Assembly: GCA_965217625.1 (NCBI GenBank)
Contig: OZ244557.1
Coordinates: 868,001 to 932,000 of the forward strand
Origin: TK10-74A sp965217625
Lineage (GTDB): Bacteria > Chloroflexota > Dehalococcoidia > Bin125
Direction: 5' to 3'
DNA: 64,000 nt
Part shown: positions 40,954-49,434 of the stretch, in pieces
Layout: each line of letters starts with the position of its first letter
How positions within the stretch are numbered: the first letter of the stretch is position 1
Made by a program: the position numbers and the translations under genes
The notes under the pieces: model-generated
Databases searched by the model: none
What the model saw: the letters and a program-made list of their open reading frames with translations, nothing else
Told to the model about the DNA's origin: nothing

Positions 40954-41302
40954 CACGCCTGCTCCCTGGACTGCCGTCTCGGATTCAGGTAGACCTCGAC
41001 GGCTCGGTCGACCTGGGCGATCGCCGCTGCGGAGGTCGATCTCCGGATCCTGCCGCCCGTCGCAGGCGAATCGTACCTTGCCCGGACGGCATGTGGGCGG
41101 AGATCGCACCGACGGCGGCGGTGGCGGCCCGGCAGGACGACGTCCGCTGGACAACGTAGCCCTCCGGCTGCGGCCGGATCACCTCACCCCCTGGCCCCCT
41201 CTCCATTGCAGAGCAATGGAGAGGGGGGATCGGAAGGGGGCTGGGGCGGGAGGTTCCGCGGCGCTGCTCCGGAACCGTACAGCCCGTATCGTGGAGACGC
41301 CG
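40954..41302. other. Gene-free stretch with hairpin repeat
   Basis: These 349 bases hold hairpin repeat copy 3 (41181-41240) and otherwise nothing I can support. Short frames on both strands lack start signals and family motifs. Confidence 0.5.
41181..41240. repeat. Dispersed hairpin repeat, copy 3
   Basis: Stem CCCCCTCTCCATTG (41195-41208) pairs with CAATGGAGAGGGGG (41214-41227), 14 bp, loop CAGAG. Flanks ACCTCACCCCCTGG and GGATCGGAAGGGG match copy 1. The stem tip and loop differ from copies 1 and 2, again with pairing retained. Confidence 0.85.
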
Positions 41303-41389
41303 GCCGGGATGGCGGAACTGGCAGACGCAGCGGACTTAAAATCCGCGGACCTTCGGGTCGTGAGGGTTCGAATCCCTCTCCCGGTACCA
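41303..41389 (+). tRNA. tRNA-Leu (TAA)
   Basis: Class II: acceptor GCCGGGA/TCCCGGT (first pair G-U), anticodon stem GCGGA/TCCGC with loop CTTAAAA (anticodon TAA), variable arm GGACCTTCGGGTCGT, T arm GAGGG/CCCTC and CCA. Confidence 0.95.
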
Positions 41390-41425
41390 CGTCGGCGCTG
41401 AGGCGTGGACGCCACGGCCACGGCG

Positions 41426-42484
41426 CTAGGACTGGGCGTTCAGGTCTTCCTCGTTCAGGTCGGCGACGATCGCCATGACGCGGCCCAGCGTCTCCACGCG
41501 CTCATCGATGCTCCCCTCGACGCCGGCGCGGAAGGTTGTGACGCCGGCGTCGCGGTAGACGCGCAGCCGGTCGCGGACGGCGAGGTCGTCGCCGAGGCAG
41601 TTGATCTTCAGGGCCAGCTCGACGGGGACGCGGGCGCGGGCTTCGTCGCGCCGGCCCTCCACCCACAGCCGCTGCACGGCCTTGGCGTCGTCGGCCCAGC
41701 CCTGGCGGACGAAGGCGTCGTTGTAGAAGTTGGTCTTCGGCGAGCCCATCGCGCCGAGCGTGAAGGCGATGCCGCGGGCGTGGCGGGCCGCGGCCTCATC
41801 GACGTCGTCGGTGAACTCCACGGCGCCGCCGGCCTGGATATCGATGTCGCCGAAGGGCCGTCCCGCCGCCGCCGCGCCCGCGCGCATCGGATCGAGGAAG
41901 ACGCCCGCGGTCTCGGGCACGAAGGAGGTGCCGAGCCAGCCGTCGGCCAGCTCCCCGGTCATGCGCAGGCTGTTGGGGCCCAGCGAGGCGACGTAGATCG
42001 GCAGGTGGTCGAGGCCGGCGGCGCTGGTGCGCAGGGCCTTGCCCTCGCCGCCGGGCAGGGGCAGCGTGTAGTGCCGCCCCTGGTAGGTGACGCGCTCGCC
42101 GCTGATGACCTTGCGCACGATCTCGATCGTCTCGCGGATGCGGCTGACGGCGCCCGTGAAGGGGATGCCGTGGAATCCTTCGATGACCTGCGGCCCGCTG
42201 GTCCCGAAGCCCAGCAGGAAGCGGCCCCCGGAGATCGACTGCATGCCCATGGCGGTCATGGCCAGCAGCGCGGGCGTCCGCGTGCCGCCCTGCAGGATGC
42301 CCGTGCCGAGCTTGATCGTGCTGGTGTGGGCAGCGAGGAAGGCGAGCGGCGTGACGCCGTCGTGGCCCCAGGCCTCGGCCGACCAGACCGAGTGGACGCC
42401 CAGGCGCTCGGCCTCCTGCACGTAGGCGATGGTGGTGGCCCAGTCGTCCGTGCCGTCGCGGGGCAGCGAGATCGAGACGCGCAT
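41426..42484 (-). CDS. LLM class F420-dependent oxidoreductase
   Basis: Luciferase-like monooxygenase fold, 352 residues. RVSISLPRDGTDDWATTIAY, VHSVWSAEAWGHDGVTPLAF, STIKLGTGILQGGTRTPALL and GRFLLGFGTSGPQVIEGFHG match F420-dependent oxidoreductases (N5,N10-methylene-H4MPT reductase-like), common in Actinobacteria and Chloroflexota. Substrate unknown. A strong GGAGGAGG precedes ATG 42484. The DinB-like gene lies 17 bases upstream on the same strand. If F420-dependent, cofactor genes should exist elsewhere in the genome. Confidence 0.9.
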   Translation of the reverse strand: MRVSISLPRDGTDDWATTIAYVQEAERLGVHSVWSAEAWGHDGVTPLAFLAAHTSTIKLGTGILQGGTRTPALLAMTAMGMQSISGGRFLLGFGTSGPQVIEGFHGIPFTGAVSRIRETIEIVRKVISGERVTYQGRHYTLPLPGGEGKALRTSAAGLDHLPIYVASLGPNSLRMTGELADGWLGTSFVPETAGVFLDPMRAGAAAAGRPFGDIDIQAGGAVEFTDDVDEAAARHARGIAFTLGAMGSPKTNFYNDAFVRQGWADDAKAVQRLWVEGRRDEARARVPVELALKINCLGDDLAVRDRLRVYRDAGVTTFRAGVEGSIDERVETLGRVMAIVADLNEEDLNAQS

Positions 42485-42501
42485 CGGGAACCTCCTCCGG
42501 C

Positions 42502-43032
42502 TCAGCCCGGGTACCCCGCCGCCTGCTTGATGGACCCGACATGGCGCGCGTGATCCTGGTCGTGGACGCGCTGGAAGAGGAACCAGGCGCGGCAGTGCAG
42601 CGGGCCGAAGAACGGATGCGGCGCGGTGGGCGCCAGCGAGACGTCGTCGGCGAAGCGGGTCGCGATCCCCGAGAAGGCGACGGAGTCGCGGAGGAGATCG
42701 CGGCGCAGCTCGGCCAGTGACGCCGATGCCAGCTCCCGCGCCCGGTCGGCCCGCTCGACATCCGGCCCCGGCTCGCCGGCGACCAGCGCCGCGATCAGGC
42801 CGGCGACCGCCTGCGAACTCGTCAGCACGTGCTGCGCGACCTCGCGGATGCTCCAGTCGCCGGGGGCGGTTCGGAAGTCCGCCTGCTCCTCGTCGACGCC
42901 GTGGATGGCGTCGAGGAACTCCAACCGCCCCTGCACGACCCGCGGCCAGAGTTCCAGCCACGTGTACTTCTCCGCCTGCGTGAGCAGATAGGCGGAGACG
43001 CGAGCGCTCTCTTCTTTGCTGGGTCCGGCCAT
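42502..43032 (-). CDS. DinB-fold protein
   Basis: Four-helix DinB/maleylpyruvate isomerase-like protein of 176 residues: GDWSIREVAQHVLTSSQAVA carries the first His, PLHCRAWFLFQRVHDQDHAR the terminal metal residues. ATG 43032 follows GGAGGG; an ATG four codons earlier is weaker. It precedes the F420-type oxidoreductase by 17 bases, so a shared pathway is possible. Substrate unknown. Confidence 0.78.
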   Translation of the reverse strand: MAGPSKEESARVSAYLLTQAEKYTWLELWPRVVQGRLEFLDAIHGVDEEQADFRTAPGDWSIREVAQHVLTSSQAVAGLIAALVAGEPGPDVERADRARELASASLAELRRDLLRDSVAFSGIATRFADDVSLAPTAPHPFFGPLHCRAWFLFQRVHDQDHARHVGSIKQAAGYPG

Positions 43033-43077
43033 GTGTCCCTCCAAGCTCTCTCGCCGCGACGTCGCTAGTCGCGGATA

Positions 43078-43959
43078 CTAGTCGCTAATGAAGGCGCCCA
43101 CCGTCTCGACGAACTGGTCCAGGCGGTCGTGGTGCAGCCAATGCCCGGCCTTCTCGAAGGCGACGCTGCGGACGTTCGCGAAGTGCCGGGTGAGTTGCGT
43201 CTCGACCGGGTCGGCGGCCCAACTCTCGCGGCCCCGCAGCAGGAGGACCGGGCAGGTGATGTTCTCCCAGATGTCGTGCGCGTCCGCCTCGTCGAAGCGG
43301 TGCGGCGAGAAGGCGCGCATGTAGTTGTCGAACTTCCAGGTGTAGGTGCCGTCCTCTTTCTGGTTCGTGCCGTGGATCGTCAGGTGGCGGGCCTGGTCGG
43401 GCGTGAGATGGGGGTTGGCGTCGCGCATGCGGCGCACGGCGGCGTCGATCGTCTCGTAGGCGCGCGCGTCGCGGCCGGCCATGTCGCGCAGCATGTGGAT
43501 CCATTCGGCCATGCGCTGCTGCGGCGACTTGTCGGCGCGGGTGCGGATGGCGTCGGGCGGTGGGCCCCAGCCCTCGACCGAGACGAGCCGCTTGACGTTG
43601 TCCGGGAAGACCCCGCTGTACAGCAGCGAGACGTTGCCCCCCAGCGAGTGGCCCACGATCGTCAGGGGCTGCAGCTGCTTCTGATCGATCAGGGTGGCCA
43701 TGTCGTAGACGTAGTCGATGATCGCGTACTGCGCGCCGATCACCCACTGCGAGTCGCCGTGGCCGCGCAGATCGGGCGCGATCACGTGGTAGTCCTCGCG
43801 AAACGCCTGCGCGACCCAGTCCCAGGTGCGGCAGTGGTCGCGCCCGCCGTGCACCAGCAGCAACGGCGGCGCGTCGTCGTTGCCCCAGTCGACGTAGTGC
43901 AGCCGCAGCCGCTGCGAGAAGTAGACGTGCGACGTGGGGCCGGGGATGCCGATGCTCAT
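43078..43959 (-). CDS. Alpha/beta hydrolase
   Basis: Alpha/beta hydrolase fold of 293 residues: oxyanion region LLLVHGGRDHCRTWDWVA, nucleophile Ser105 in VGHSLGGNVSLLYS, an acid after VLLLRGRESWAAD and catalytic His in EKAGHWLHHDRLDQF. Sequence style is that of epoxide hydrolases and haloacetate-type hydrolases, but the substrate cannot be assigned. TAGGAT ends 6 bases before ATG and no ribosome-binding site is visible, so the transcript is likely leaderless. It sits between the DinB gene and an FKBP lipoprotein, same strand. Confidence 0.9.
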   Translation of the reverse strand: MSIGIPGPTSHVYFSQRLRLHYVDWGNDDAPPLLLVHGGRDHCRTWDWVAQAFREDYHVIAPDLRGHGDSQWVIGAQYAIIDYVYDMATLIDQKQLQPLTIVGHSLGGNVSLLYSGVFPDNVKRLVSVEGWGPPPDAIRTRADKSPQQRMAEWIHMLRDMAGRDARAYETIDAAVRRMRDANPHLTPDQARHLTIHGTNQKEDGTYTWKFDNYMRAFSPHRFDEADAHDIWENITCPVLLLRGRESWAADPVETQLTRHFANVRSVAFEKAGHWLHHDRLDQFVETVGAFISD

Positions 43960-44013
43960 GCCCGCATCCTACCCGCGTGCCCGCCGACGATCCGCGCCGG
44001 GCCGGCGGGCGCG

Positions 44014-44679
44014 CTACTCCAGCGTCTCAATGCTGATCTCGAACGTCAGCGCCTGGCCGGCGAGCTCGTGGTTGGCGTCGATGGTGACGAAGTCGTCGCT
44101 GATCTCGGTGATCACCGACGGCGGACCGTCGCCGAGCCGCACCCGCTGGCCGACCAGCATGCCGGGCGGCGTCTGCGCGCGGGGCAGCTGGGTGACCAGC
44201 GACTCGTCGCGCTCCCCGTAGGCGAGGGCGGCGGGGATGCGCACGACGATCGTCTGGCCGATGCGCAGGCCGCGGAGCGCCTCCTCGAAGCCGGGGATCA
44301 CCGCGCCCGTGCCGATCGTGACCGGCAGCAGCCCGCCGCCCGCGTTGGAGTCGAACTCGGATCCGTCGTCGAGGGTGCCGCGGTAGCGCACGCCGACGCT
44401 GTCGCCGTCGGCGGCGGGGTCGCCCTGGCCGTCGCCCGCCAGGCTGATGATCTCAACGCCGTTGCGGGTGGTGCCCGCGGCGGCGGCGGTGTCGGCTTGG
44501 TCGGCGTCTTCGTCAGGCGCCGGGGCGGCGGGCTCCGTCGCCGCGGCTTCCGGCTCGGCGACCGCCGGCTCCGGCGGCGGGACCGGCGGATCGTCTTCGC
44601 CACCGCAGGCCACGACCAGCGGCCCCAGCAGCAGCAGCGGGAGCAGCGCGAGCGCAAACCGCCAGATCGTGATGCGCAT
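44014..44679 (-). CDS. FKBP-type peptidyl-prolyl isomerase lipoprotein
   Basis: Secreted folding helper of 221 residues. Signal ALALLPLLLLGPLVVACGG with lipobox Cys near residue 25, then an acidic Pro/Ala/Glu linker to about residue 70, and an FKBP domain (VGVRYRGTLDDGSEFDSNAG, IPGFEEALRGLRIGQTIVVR). The last part VTIDANHELAGQALTFEISI is SlyD-like, with an inserted segment between, so it is a SlyD-type FKBP on a lipid anchor. No His-rich metal tail is present. GAGGGA precedes the ATG. Confidence 0.88.
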   Translation of the reverse strand: MRITIWRFALALLPLLLLGPLVVACGGEDDPPVPPPEPAVAEPEAAATEPAAPAPDEDADQADTAAAAGTTRNGVEIISLAGDGQGDPAADGDSVGVRYRGTLDDGSEFDSNAGGGLLPVTIGTGAVIPGFEEALRGLRIGQTIVVRIPAALAYGERDESLVTQLPRAQTPPGMLVGQRVRLGDGPPSVITEISDDFVTIDANHELAGQALTFEISIETLE

Positions 44680-44876
44680 GAATGTCCCTCAGCCGACCCG
44701 CCCGGCGAGTGTACCCACCCCGCGGGTCCATACGGACGCGGCCGGCGCGGGGCGTGGGCGTATCAACTCCCCCCGGCCCCATCGGCGCGCGGGGGACCTC
44801 GATGACCAGGGGATGCGGCAGGTGGTGCGCAGCCGTGCGATATGATACCAGCGGAACGCGGTGAAGGAGTGGCAGT

Positions 44877-45194
44877 GTGTCGAGCTCAGAGAGCGGCAAG
44901 CGGGACACGGCCCGCGAGATTCACGACCGGATGACGGGGAGTCTCGGCAGTAACCTGACCGGGGGGGAACGCCGCATCGCGAGCCAGATCATCGGCGCGG
45001 TCGCGCCGGAGTTTCATACCCTGCACCAGCAGGTCGATAGGCTGCACCAGCGGATCGATCACCTCGACGAGCGTCTCACCGGCAAGATCGATAGTCTCGA
45101 CGAGCGTCTCAGCGGCAAGATCGATCGTCTCGGCAGCACGCTCGACGAGGTCTTGCGGGCGGTGCAGTCGGGGCGCTCCGGGAACTCGACCTGA
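44877..45194 (+). CDS. Small coiled-coil protein with 11-residue repeats
   Basis: Unrecognised 105-residue protein. After a Ser/Gly-rich N-terminus, from about residue 50 it is a continuous coiled coil containing two 11-residue repeats, LDERLTGKIDS and LDERLSGKIDR, encoded by nearly identical 33-base units at 45061-45126. GTG start at 44877 with GAAGGAG upstream; TATGAT at 44841-44846 could be the -10. It stands alone, facing away from the FKBP gene. Similar repeats occur in proteins that form filaments or bind membranes, but no function is claimed. Confidence 0.6.
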   Translation: MSSSESGKRDTAREIHDRMTGSLGSNLTGGERRIASQIIGAVAPEFHTLHQQVDRLHQRIDHLDERLTGKIDSLDERLSGKIDRLGSTLDEVLRAVQSGRSGNST

Positions 45195-45221
45195 CGGTCA
45201 GCGCCGCGTGGCGGGGACGCA

Positions 45222-47600
45222 TCAGTTCCCGCCGGCGTTGTCGGCGCGGTCGAGCGGCCGGTCGAAGTTCTCGCGCAGGTAGTTGACCAGATCCCAGCGC
45301 TCCTGGTCGCTGAGCTGCACGGCGAAGCCCTGCATCGCGGTGCCCACGATCCCCTCCGTAGTCCAGGTATAGAGCGTGCCGTCGGGGTGGAACGGCACGT
45401 GGACGCGGAAGTTGGCCGGCGGCTGCGGCAGCGTGCCCGCCAGGGGGCCGTCGCCGCGGCCGCCCTCGCCGTGACAGGAGGCGCAGTTGGCGGCGAACAG
45501 CGTCGCGCCGGCCGCGACCGACTCGGCCGTGCGCGGCACTGGGTTGTCCAGGGTCCGCCCCGGCGCGGCCTCGACGCTGAACAGCAGGACGATGGCGAGC
45601 GCCATGAAGATCGTGCCGCCGGCCAGGGCCGCGTCGGCGGCGCGATCGGCGGCCCGCTCGGGCAGCGCGCGGCGCAGGCTCCCGCGATAGGCGATGCACA
45701 TGCCCGCCGCGATCGCGGCCCAGAGCGCGCCGACGCCGTCCCAGTCGAACTGGCTAATGGGCAGCGCCAGCGCGCCCGGCGGCTCGACGCCGAACGGCAG
45801 CACGGTCAGGTAGCCCGGCTCGACGGTGGTGGTCAGCCCGCCGATGGCGTCGTCGCGGCTGGCGCGGCGCAGTTCGACATCGACGTCCCAGTCGCCGGGC
45901 AGGCCGAAGAAGGCGCCGGTCAGCGTCCAGCGGCCGTCGCCGGCCGGCTCCGCCGGGACGACCAGCGCGCCAACGGCCGGGTCGTCGAGGTAGCGGAAGT
46001 GCAGCCGCACCTCGGTCACGGCGTCCGACGGCCGTCCGCCGCCGGCCTCCTCCAGGCCGAGGTCGAAGCGGTTGATGCCGACCAGGTTGGGCTCGATGCG
46101 CAGCGTCGCGCGCAGGTCGTCGACGGGGAACGACCGCTCGATGGTGCGCAGCTTCTGCTCGGTCCCGGGCAGTTCGCTGCGCGGCGAGGGCAGTTGGGTG
46201 AGGGCGGCGCTCGCCGCCAGGACGACCAGCGCCAACCCGACTTCGAGGCGCATCATCGACCGGAAGCGACGCTCCAGCGCCGATGCGGGGGACGCGCCCG
46301 GGCCGGCGTCGCGTGATCGGGGGCGCAGCAGCAGCGCGTTGGCCCCGGCGACGGCGAACAGCAGCGCCAGCACGGCGAACTTGACGAGCATCGCCAGGCC
46401 CCAGTCGGTGTCGACGAAGCCCCGCCAGGCGGGCACCTGGACGAACAGGCTGAGCAGCCCCGCGGTCGCCAGCACGGGCACCGTCCCCGCGGCGATCAGC
46501 GAGAAGCGGCGGACGCACTCGATCTGCAGCGCGCGGCGGTCGCGGGGCGAGCCCTCGCGGCGGTCGCGCCGCAGCGCCCAGAGCAGCGCCGCCAGCATGC
46601 CGATCCAGAGGACGGCGGCGGCGGCGTGCAGGGCGTCGAAGAGCGTGGCCCAGATCCAGCCCTCGTCGATGGCGGCGCCGTGGCTCACGCTGGCGAGGCC
46701 GGCGATGAGCCCCGCCGCGACGACGACCAGCGCCCGGTTCGCGGGGCGGGGGTCGCGGGCGGGGCCGCGCCGCGCCGCCAGCAGGATGGACGTCGCGAGC
46801 AGCAGCAGCGCCCAGCCCACGAGCAGCCAGACGCCGATGCGGGTGTCGAACAGGATCTCGTCGATGAAGTGCAGGCCGCCCAGCTTCATCGCGGCCGAGG
46901 CGGCGGCGTAGCCGGTCGTGAGGAAGAGCACGATCACGGCCACGCGCGCGACGCCGAGCGCATCCGTCCCGGCCCGCCGGCCGAAGGCGGCCGCCGTGCT
47001 CACGCCTTGCGCGTGCAGGCGGCGCGCCGCCGGCCCGCCGACCAGCAGCGCGAACAACGACGTCCCGGCCAGCGCCAGGAGCGCCACGAAGCCGACCCAC
47101 TTGGCGGCGGCGTCCCAGGCCGCCGAGGGTCCGGCCGTGCCGCCGCTGGGGGTGAAGGCCGTCCCCAGCGGCGCGCTGCCGTCGGGGTTGAGCACCGTAA
47201 AGCTGAAGCTGCCGTTCCAGGTGTGGCCATCGACGAGCGAGAGCGTGCGCCAGGCGACGGTGTAGATGCCCGGCGGCAGGCGCGGCACGGGGATGGAGAT
47301 CGCGGTGGGATCGAAGTCGTCGAAGGCGACCTCGCCGAAGTCCACGCGCCGGCCCTGGGCGTCGAGGATCGAGGCGTCGCTGAAGTCTCGCTGCAGCGGC
47401 TCCGACATGAACAGCCGGACCTCGGTGGGCGATTCGCGCAACGCGCCGTTGATGGGGGGGTCGGAGCGGACGAGCAGCGCATGGGCGTCGGCGCGACCGG
47501 GCAGCGCCACCGCCACCAGCGCCACCATCAGCAGCGCAAGCAGCAGTGCGACCGCGCCACGCCGGTCCGGCCCCGCCCTCGGACGCATGGCCCGGCTCAC
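45222..47600 (-). CDS. CopC-CopD-cytochrome c fusion protein
   Basis: A 792-residue membrane protein. Signal peptide to about residue 39 (VALPGRADA), then a CopC-type copper domain (HALLVRSDPPINGALRESPT, about 40-140), CopD-like transmembrane block (about 165-475, eight or so helices), an extracytoplasmic beta-sheet region (490-640), a helix, and a C-terminal cytochrome c domain with CASCH at 706-710 and an axial Met candidate in TAMQGFAV. It could bind copper and pass electrons or deliver copper to an oxidase. ATG overlaps the stop of the preceding gene by 4 bases. Confidence 0.87.
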   Translation of the reverse strand: MSRAMRPRAGPDRRGAVALLLALLMVALVAVALPGRADAHALLVRSDPPINGALRESPTEVRLFMSEPLQRDFSDASILDAQGRRVDFGEVAFDDFDPTAISIPVPRLPPGIYTVAWRTLSLVDGHTWNGSFSFTVLNPDGSAPLGTAFTPSGGTAGPSAAWDAAAKWVGFVALLALAGTSLFALLVGGPAARRLHAQGVSTAAAFGRRAGTDALGVARVAVIVLFLTTGYAAASAAMKLGGLHFIDEILFDTRIGVWLLVGWALLLLATSILLAARRGPARDPRPANRALVVVAAGLIAGLASVSHGAAIDEGWIWATLFDALHAAAAVLWIGMLAALLWALRRDRREGSPRDRRALQIECVRRFSLIAAGTVPVLATAGLLSLFVQVPAWRGFVDTDWGLAMLVKFAVLALLFAVAGANALLLRPRSRDAGPGASPASALERRFRSMMRLEVGLALVVLAASAALTQLPSPRSELPGTEQKLRTIERSFPVDDLRATLRIEPNLVGINRFDLGLEEAGGGRPSDAVTEVRLHFRYLDDPAVGALVVPAEPAGDGRWTLTGAFFGLPGDWDVDVELRRASRDDAIGGLTTTVEPGYLTVLPFGVEPPGALALPISQFDWDGVGALWAAIAAGMCIAYRGSLRRALPERAADRAADAALAGGTIFMALAIVLLFSVEAAPGRTLDNPVPRTAESVAAGATLFAANCASCHGEGGRGDGPLAGTLPQPPANFRVHVPFHPDGTLYTWTTEGIVGTAMQGFAVQLSDQERWDLVNYLRENFDRPLDRADNAGGN

Positions 47601-48751
47601 GACGGGTCCCGCGCGACGCCGACCCAGTCGTGCGTCCCGTGGAACTCCCCCGGGCCGAGCGTCTGCGTGACCCGCGTCTCAACGTCCACCAGATAGACGC
47701 CGAAGGCGCCGCGCAGCAGGATGTGCCGGCCGTCGCCCGACCAGGCGTAGTCCGGCGTGTCCTCCAGCACGGTGGTCAGGCGGCTGAGGCCGCTGCCGTC
47801 GGGCCGGATGCGCCACAGGTCCTGGACGCCGTTGCCGGCCGTCGCGAGCGGCAGCGCCGCCAGGAAGGCCTCCGGCCGCGACGCCACCAGCGGGCCGTCG
47901 CCGGAGGCCAGGAACGCGATCCAGGCGCCGTCGGGCGAGAAGCGGGGCAGCCGGAAGAAGGCGAGGTTGTCAGACGTATCGAGCAGGACGCGGGCCGGCC
48001 CCGGCGGCTGCCCGCCAGTCGCCAAGTCGACGACGGCGAGGATGTGATCGGTGGCGGGGTCGTCCACGACGGCCAGCATGGCCCCATCGGGGGAGAGGCC
48101 GGGATCGGTCGCATCCGCACGCAGCACCTCGACCGACCCGCTGTTGATGTCGATCAGCTCGATGTCGATGCGATACGCCGGCTCGTCCCCGGCCGCTGCG
48201 TTGACCTGGTGGCTGTAGACGAGGCGGCCGTCGTCGAGCCACTGCGGCGACCAGAAGAACTCGCCGGTTCGGCCGTGGCTGCGCACGGGCACGTCGATGC
48301 CGGAGCCCAGATCGAGGATGTGGACGTCGCTGCCGATGTCCCCGGCGTCGGCGGGCGCCTGGTCGAAGCGCACGAAGGCGACGCGCGATCCGTCGGGCGA
48401 GAGCGCGGGGCTCGACAGCGAGATGCGCTGTGAGCCCGCCAGCAGGAGTTCCGCCGCCGCGCCGCGCTGCAGCCAGAGGTCGACGCCCTTGGTGTAGACC
48501 GCGAGGCCGGGGACCCGCAGGTCGGGGCCGTCGCCGGTCGCTTGCGGCGGCTGGGGCTGCGGCGCCTCGTCGCCCTGGCCGGCCTGGTCGGCCTGGTCGG
48601 CTTGATCGGCGCGATCGGCCGGCGCGACGGACGGGGCCGGCGCGACGGCGGGGGGATCGTCGCTGGACCCGCCACAGGCGGCGAGGAGCAGCGCCGCGGC
48701 CACGACAACCGTGGCGGCATGGAGCCGCCGGCGCGTCGCGCGGGGCGTCAC
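47597..48751 (-). CDS. WD40-like beta-propeller lipoprotein
   Basis: TolB-type six-bladed beta-propeller of 384 residues. Signal peptide with lipobox Cys near residue 26 (ALLLAACGGS), Gln/Asp/Ala linker with ADQ repeats, then blades SSPALSPDGSRVAFVRF, FFWSPQWLDDGRLVYSH, ATDPGLSPDGAMLAVVDD, PRFSPDGAWIAFLASG, YAWSGDGRHILLRG (PD40/WD40-like). GTG start overlaps the stop of the CopC gene. Propellers of this kind usually scaffold proteins in the periplasm or at the surface; the role in a copper operon is unknown. Confidence 0.85.
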   Translation of the reverse strand: MTPRATRRRLHAATVVVAAALLLAACGGSSDDPPAVAPAPSVAPADRADQADQADQAGQGDEAPQPQPPQATGDGPDLRVPGLAVYTKGVDLWLQRGAAAELLLAGSQRISLSSPALSPDGSRVAFVRFDQAPADAGDIGSDVHILDLGSGIDVPVRSHGRTGEFFWSPQWLDDGRLVYSHQVNAAAGDEPAYRIDIELIDINSGSVEVLRADATDPGLSPDGAMLAVVDDPATDHILAVVDLATGGQPPGPARVLLDTSDNLAFFRLPRFSPDGAWIAFLASGDGPLVASRPEAFLAALPLATAGNGVQDLWRIRPDGSGLSRLTTVLEDTPDYAWSGDGRHILLRGAFGVYLVDVETRVTQTLGPGEFHGTHDWVGVARDPS

Positions 48752-49419
48752 GGCGTCCCCCCGCGACCACGCGACACGACCAGCCCCACGATCGCGACGA
48801 GGCCGGCGGCCGCGATCGCGAGCACGGTCGCGTCCAACCCCGACTCCGCCTCCTCCTCGCGCAGGGCGGGCGGGCGCGGGGGTGGCGGCGCATCAGTCGC
48901 GGCGGCGTCCGTCTCGTCGCCGGGGTAGGGGACGAGCAACTCGGCGGCGAGCGCGCGGTCCTCCACGACCTCGGCGGCGGTCGCCGCGCGCCCGACGTAG
49001 AACACGAAGCGGCCGCTGGACGCGTCGCCGTCGTCGGCCGAGAGGTTGGTCCAGTCGACGAAGTAGCGACCCTCGGGCAGCTCGCTGTCGAGGGTGGCGA
49101 AGGCGTGGTAGCGATCGTCGTTGTCCAGCGTCAGTTCGCCAGCGGCGATCGCGGCGTCCGCCACGCCGGCGGCGGCGTCCGTCAGGCGGAACGTGTTCGC
49201 CCCCTGCTGACGGAACAGCTGCTGCGAGAACCAGATGTCGATGCGGCGCGGCGACTGCGTCAGCTCGGCCGCGAAGGCCGGCTCGGAGCGCTCGTAGCTC
49301 GCGTGCGCGAGCGCGGGCGGCGGCCCGCCCGGCAGCGGCGCGAGGGCGGCCAGAACCAGCGCCGCCAGCACGGCGACGCCGGCCCAGCCAGGCCTCGCGG
49401 TCAGCGGCCCGCGCGCCAT
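48748..49419 (-). CDS. CopC-domain protein with C-terminal membrane anchor
   Basis: 223 residues: signal peptide (VAVLAALVLAALAPLPGG), mature N-terminus HASYERSEPAFAAELTQSPR with the histidine that commonly ligates Cu(II) in CopC, then the CopC/PcoC beta-barrel (VDWTNLSADDGDASSGRFVF), an acidic/proline linker and one transmembrane helix near the C-terminus (VLAIAAAGLVAIVGLVVSRG). Membrane-anchored outward-facing copper binding is inferred. It lies 15 bases before the lipoprotein gene stop region and overlaps the next gene by 4 bases. Confidence 0.85.
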   Translation of the reverse strand: MARGPLTARPGWAGVAVLAALVLAALAPLPGGPPPALAHASYERSEPAFAAELTQSPRRIDIWFSQQLFRQQGANTFRLTDAAAGVADAAIAAGELTLDNDDRYHAFATLDSELPEGRYFVDWTNLSADDGDASSGRFVFYVGRAATAAEVVEDRALAAELLVPYPGDETDAAATDAPPPPRPPALREEEAESGLDATVLAIAAAGLVAIVGLVVSRGRGGTP

Positions 49420-49434
49420 CGGCGTCTCCCGGCG

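Noticed and set aside
41405..42553. 382-codon plus-strand frame
   Set aside because: Antisense to the F420-type oxidoreductase, with no motifs.
43979..44010. Terminator between the FKBP and hydrolase genes
   Set aside because: An inverted repeat (GCCCGCCG/CGGCGGGC) is present, but with a large loop and no T tract.
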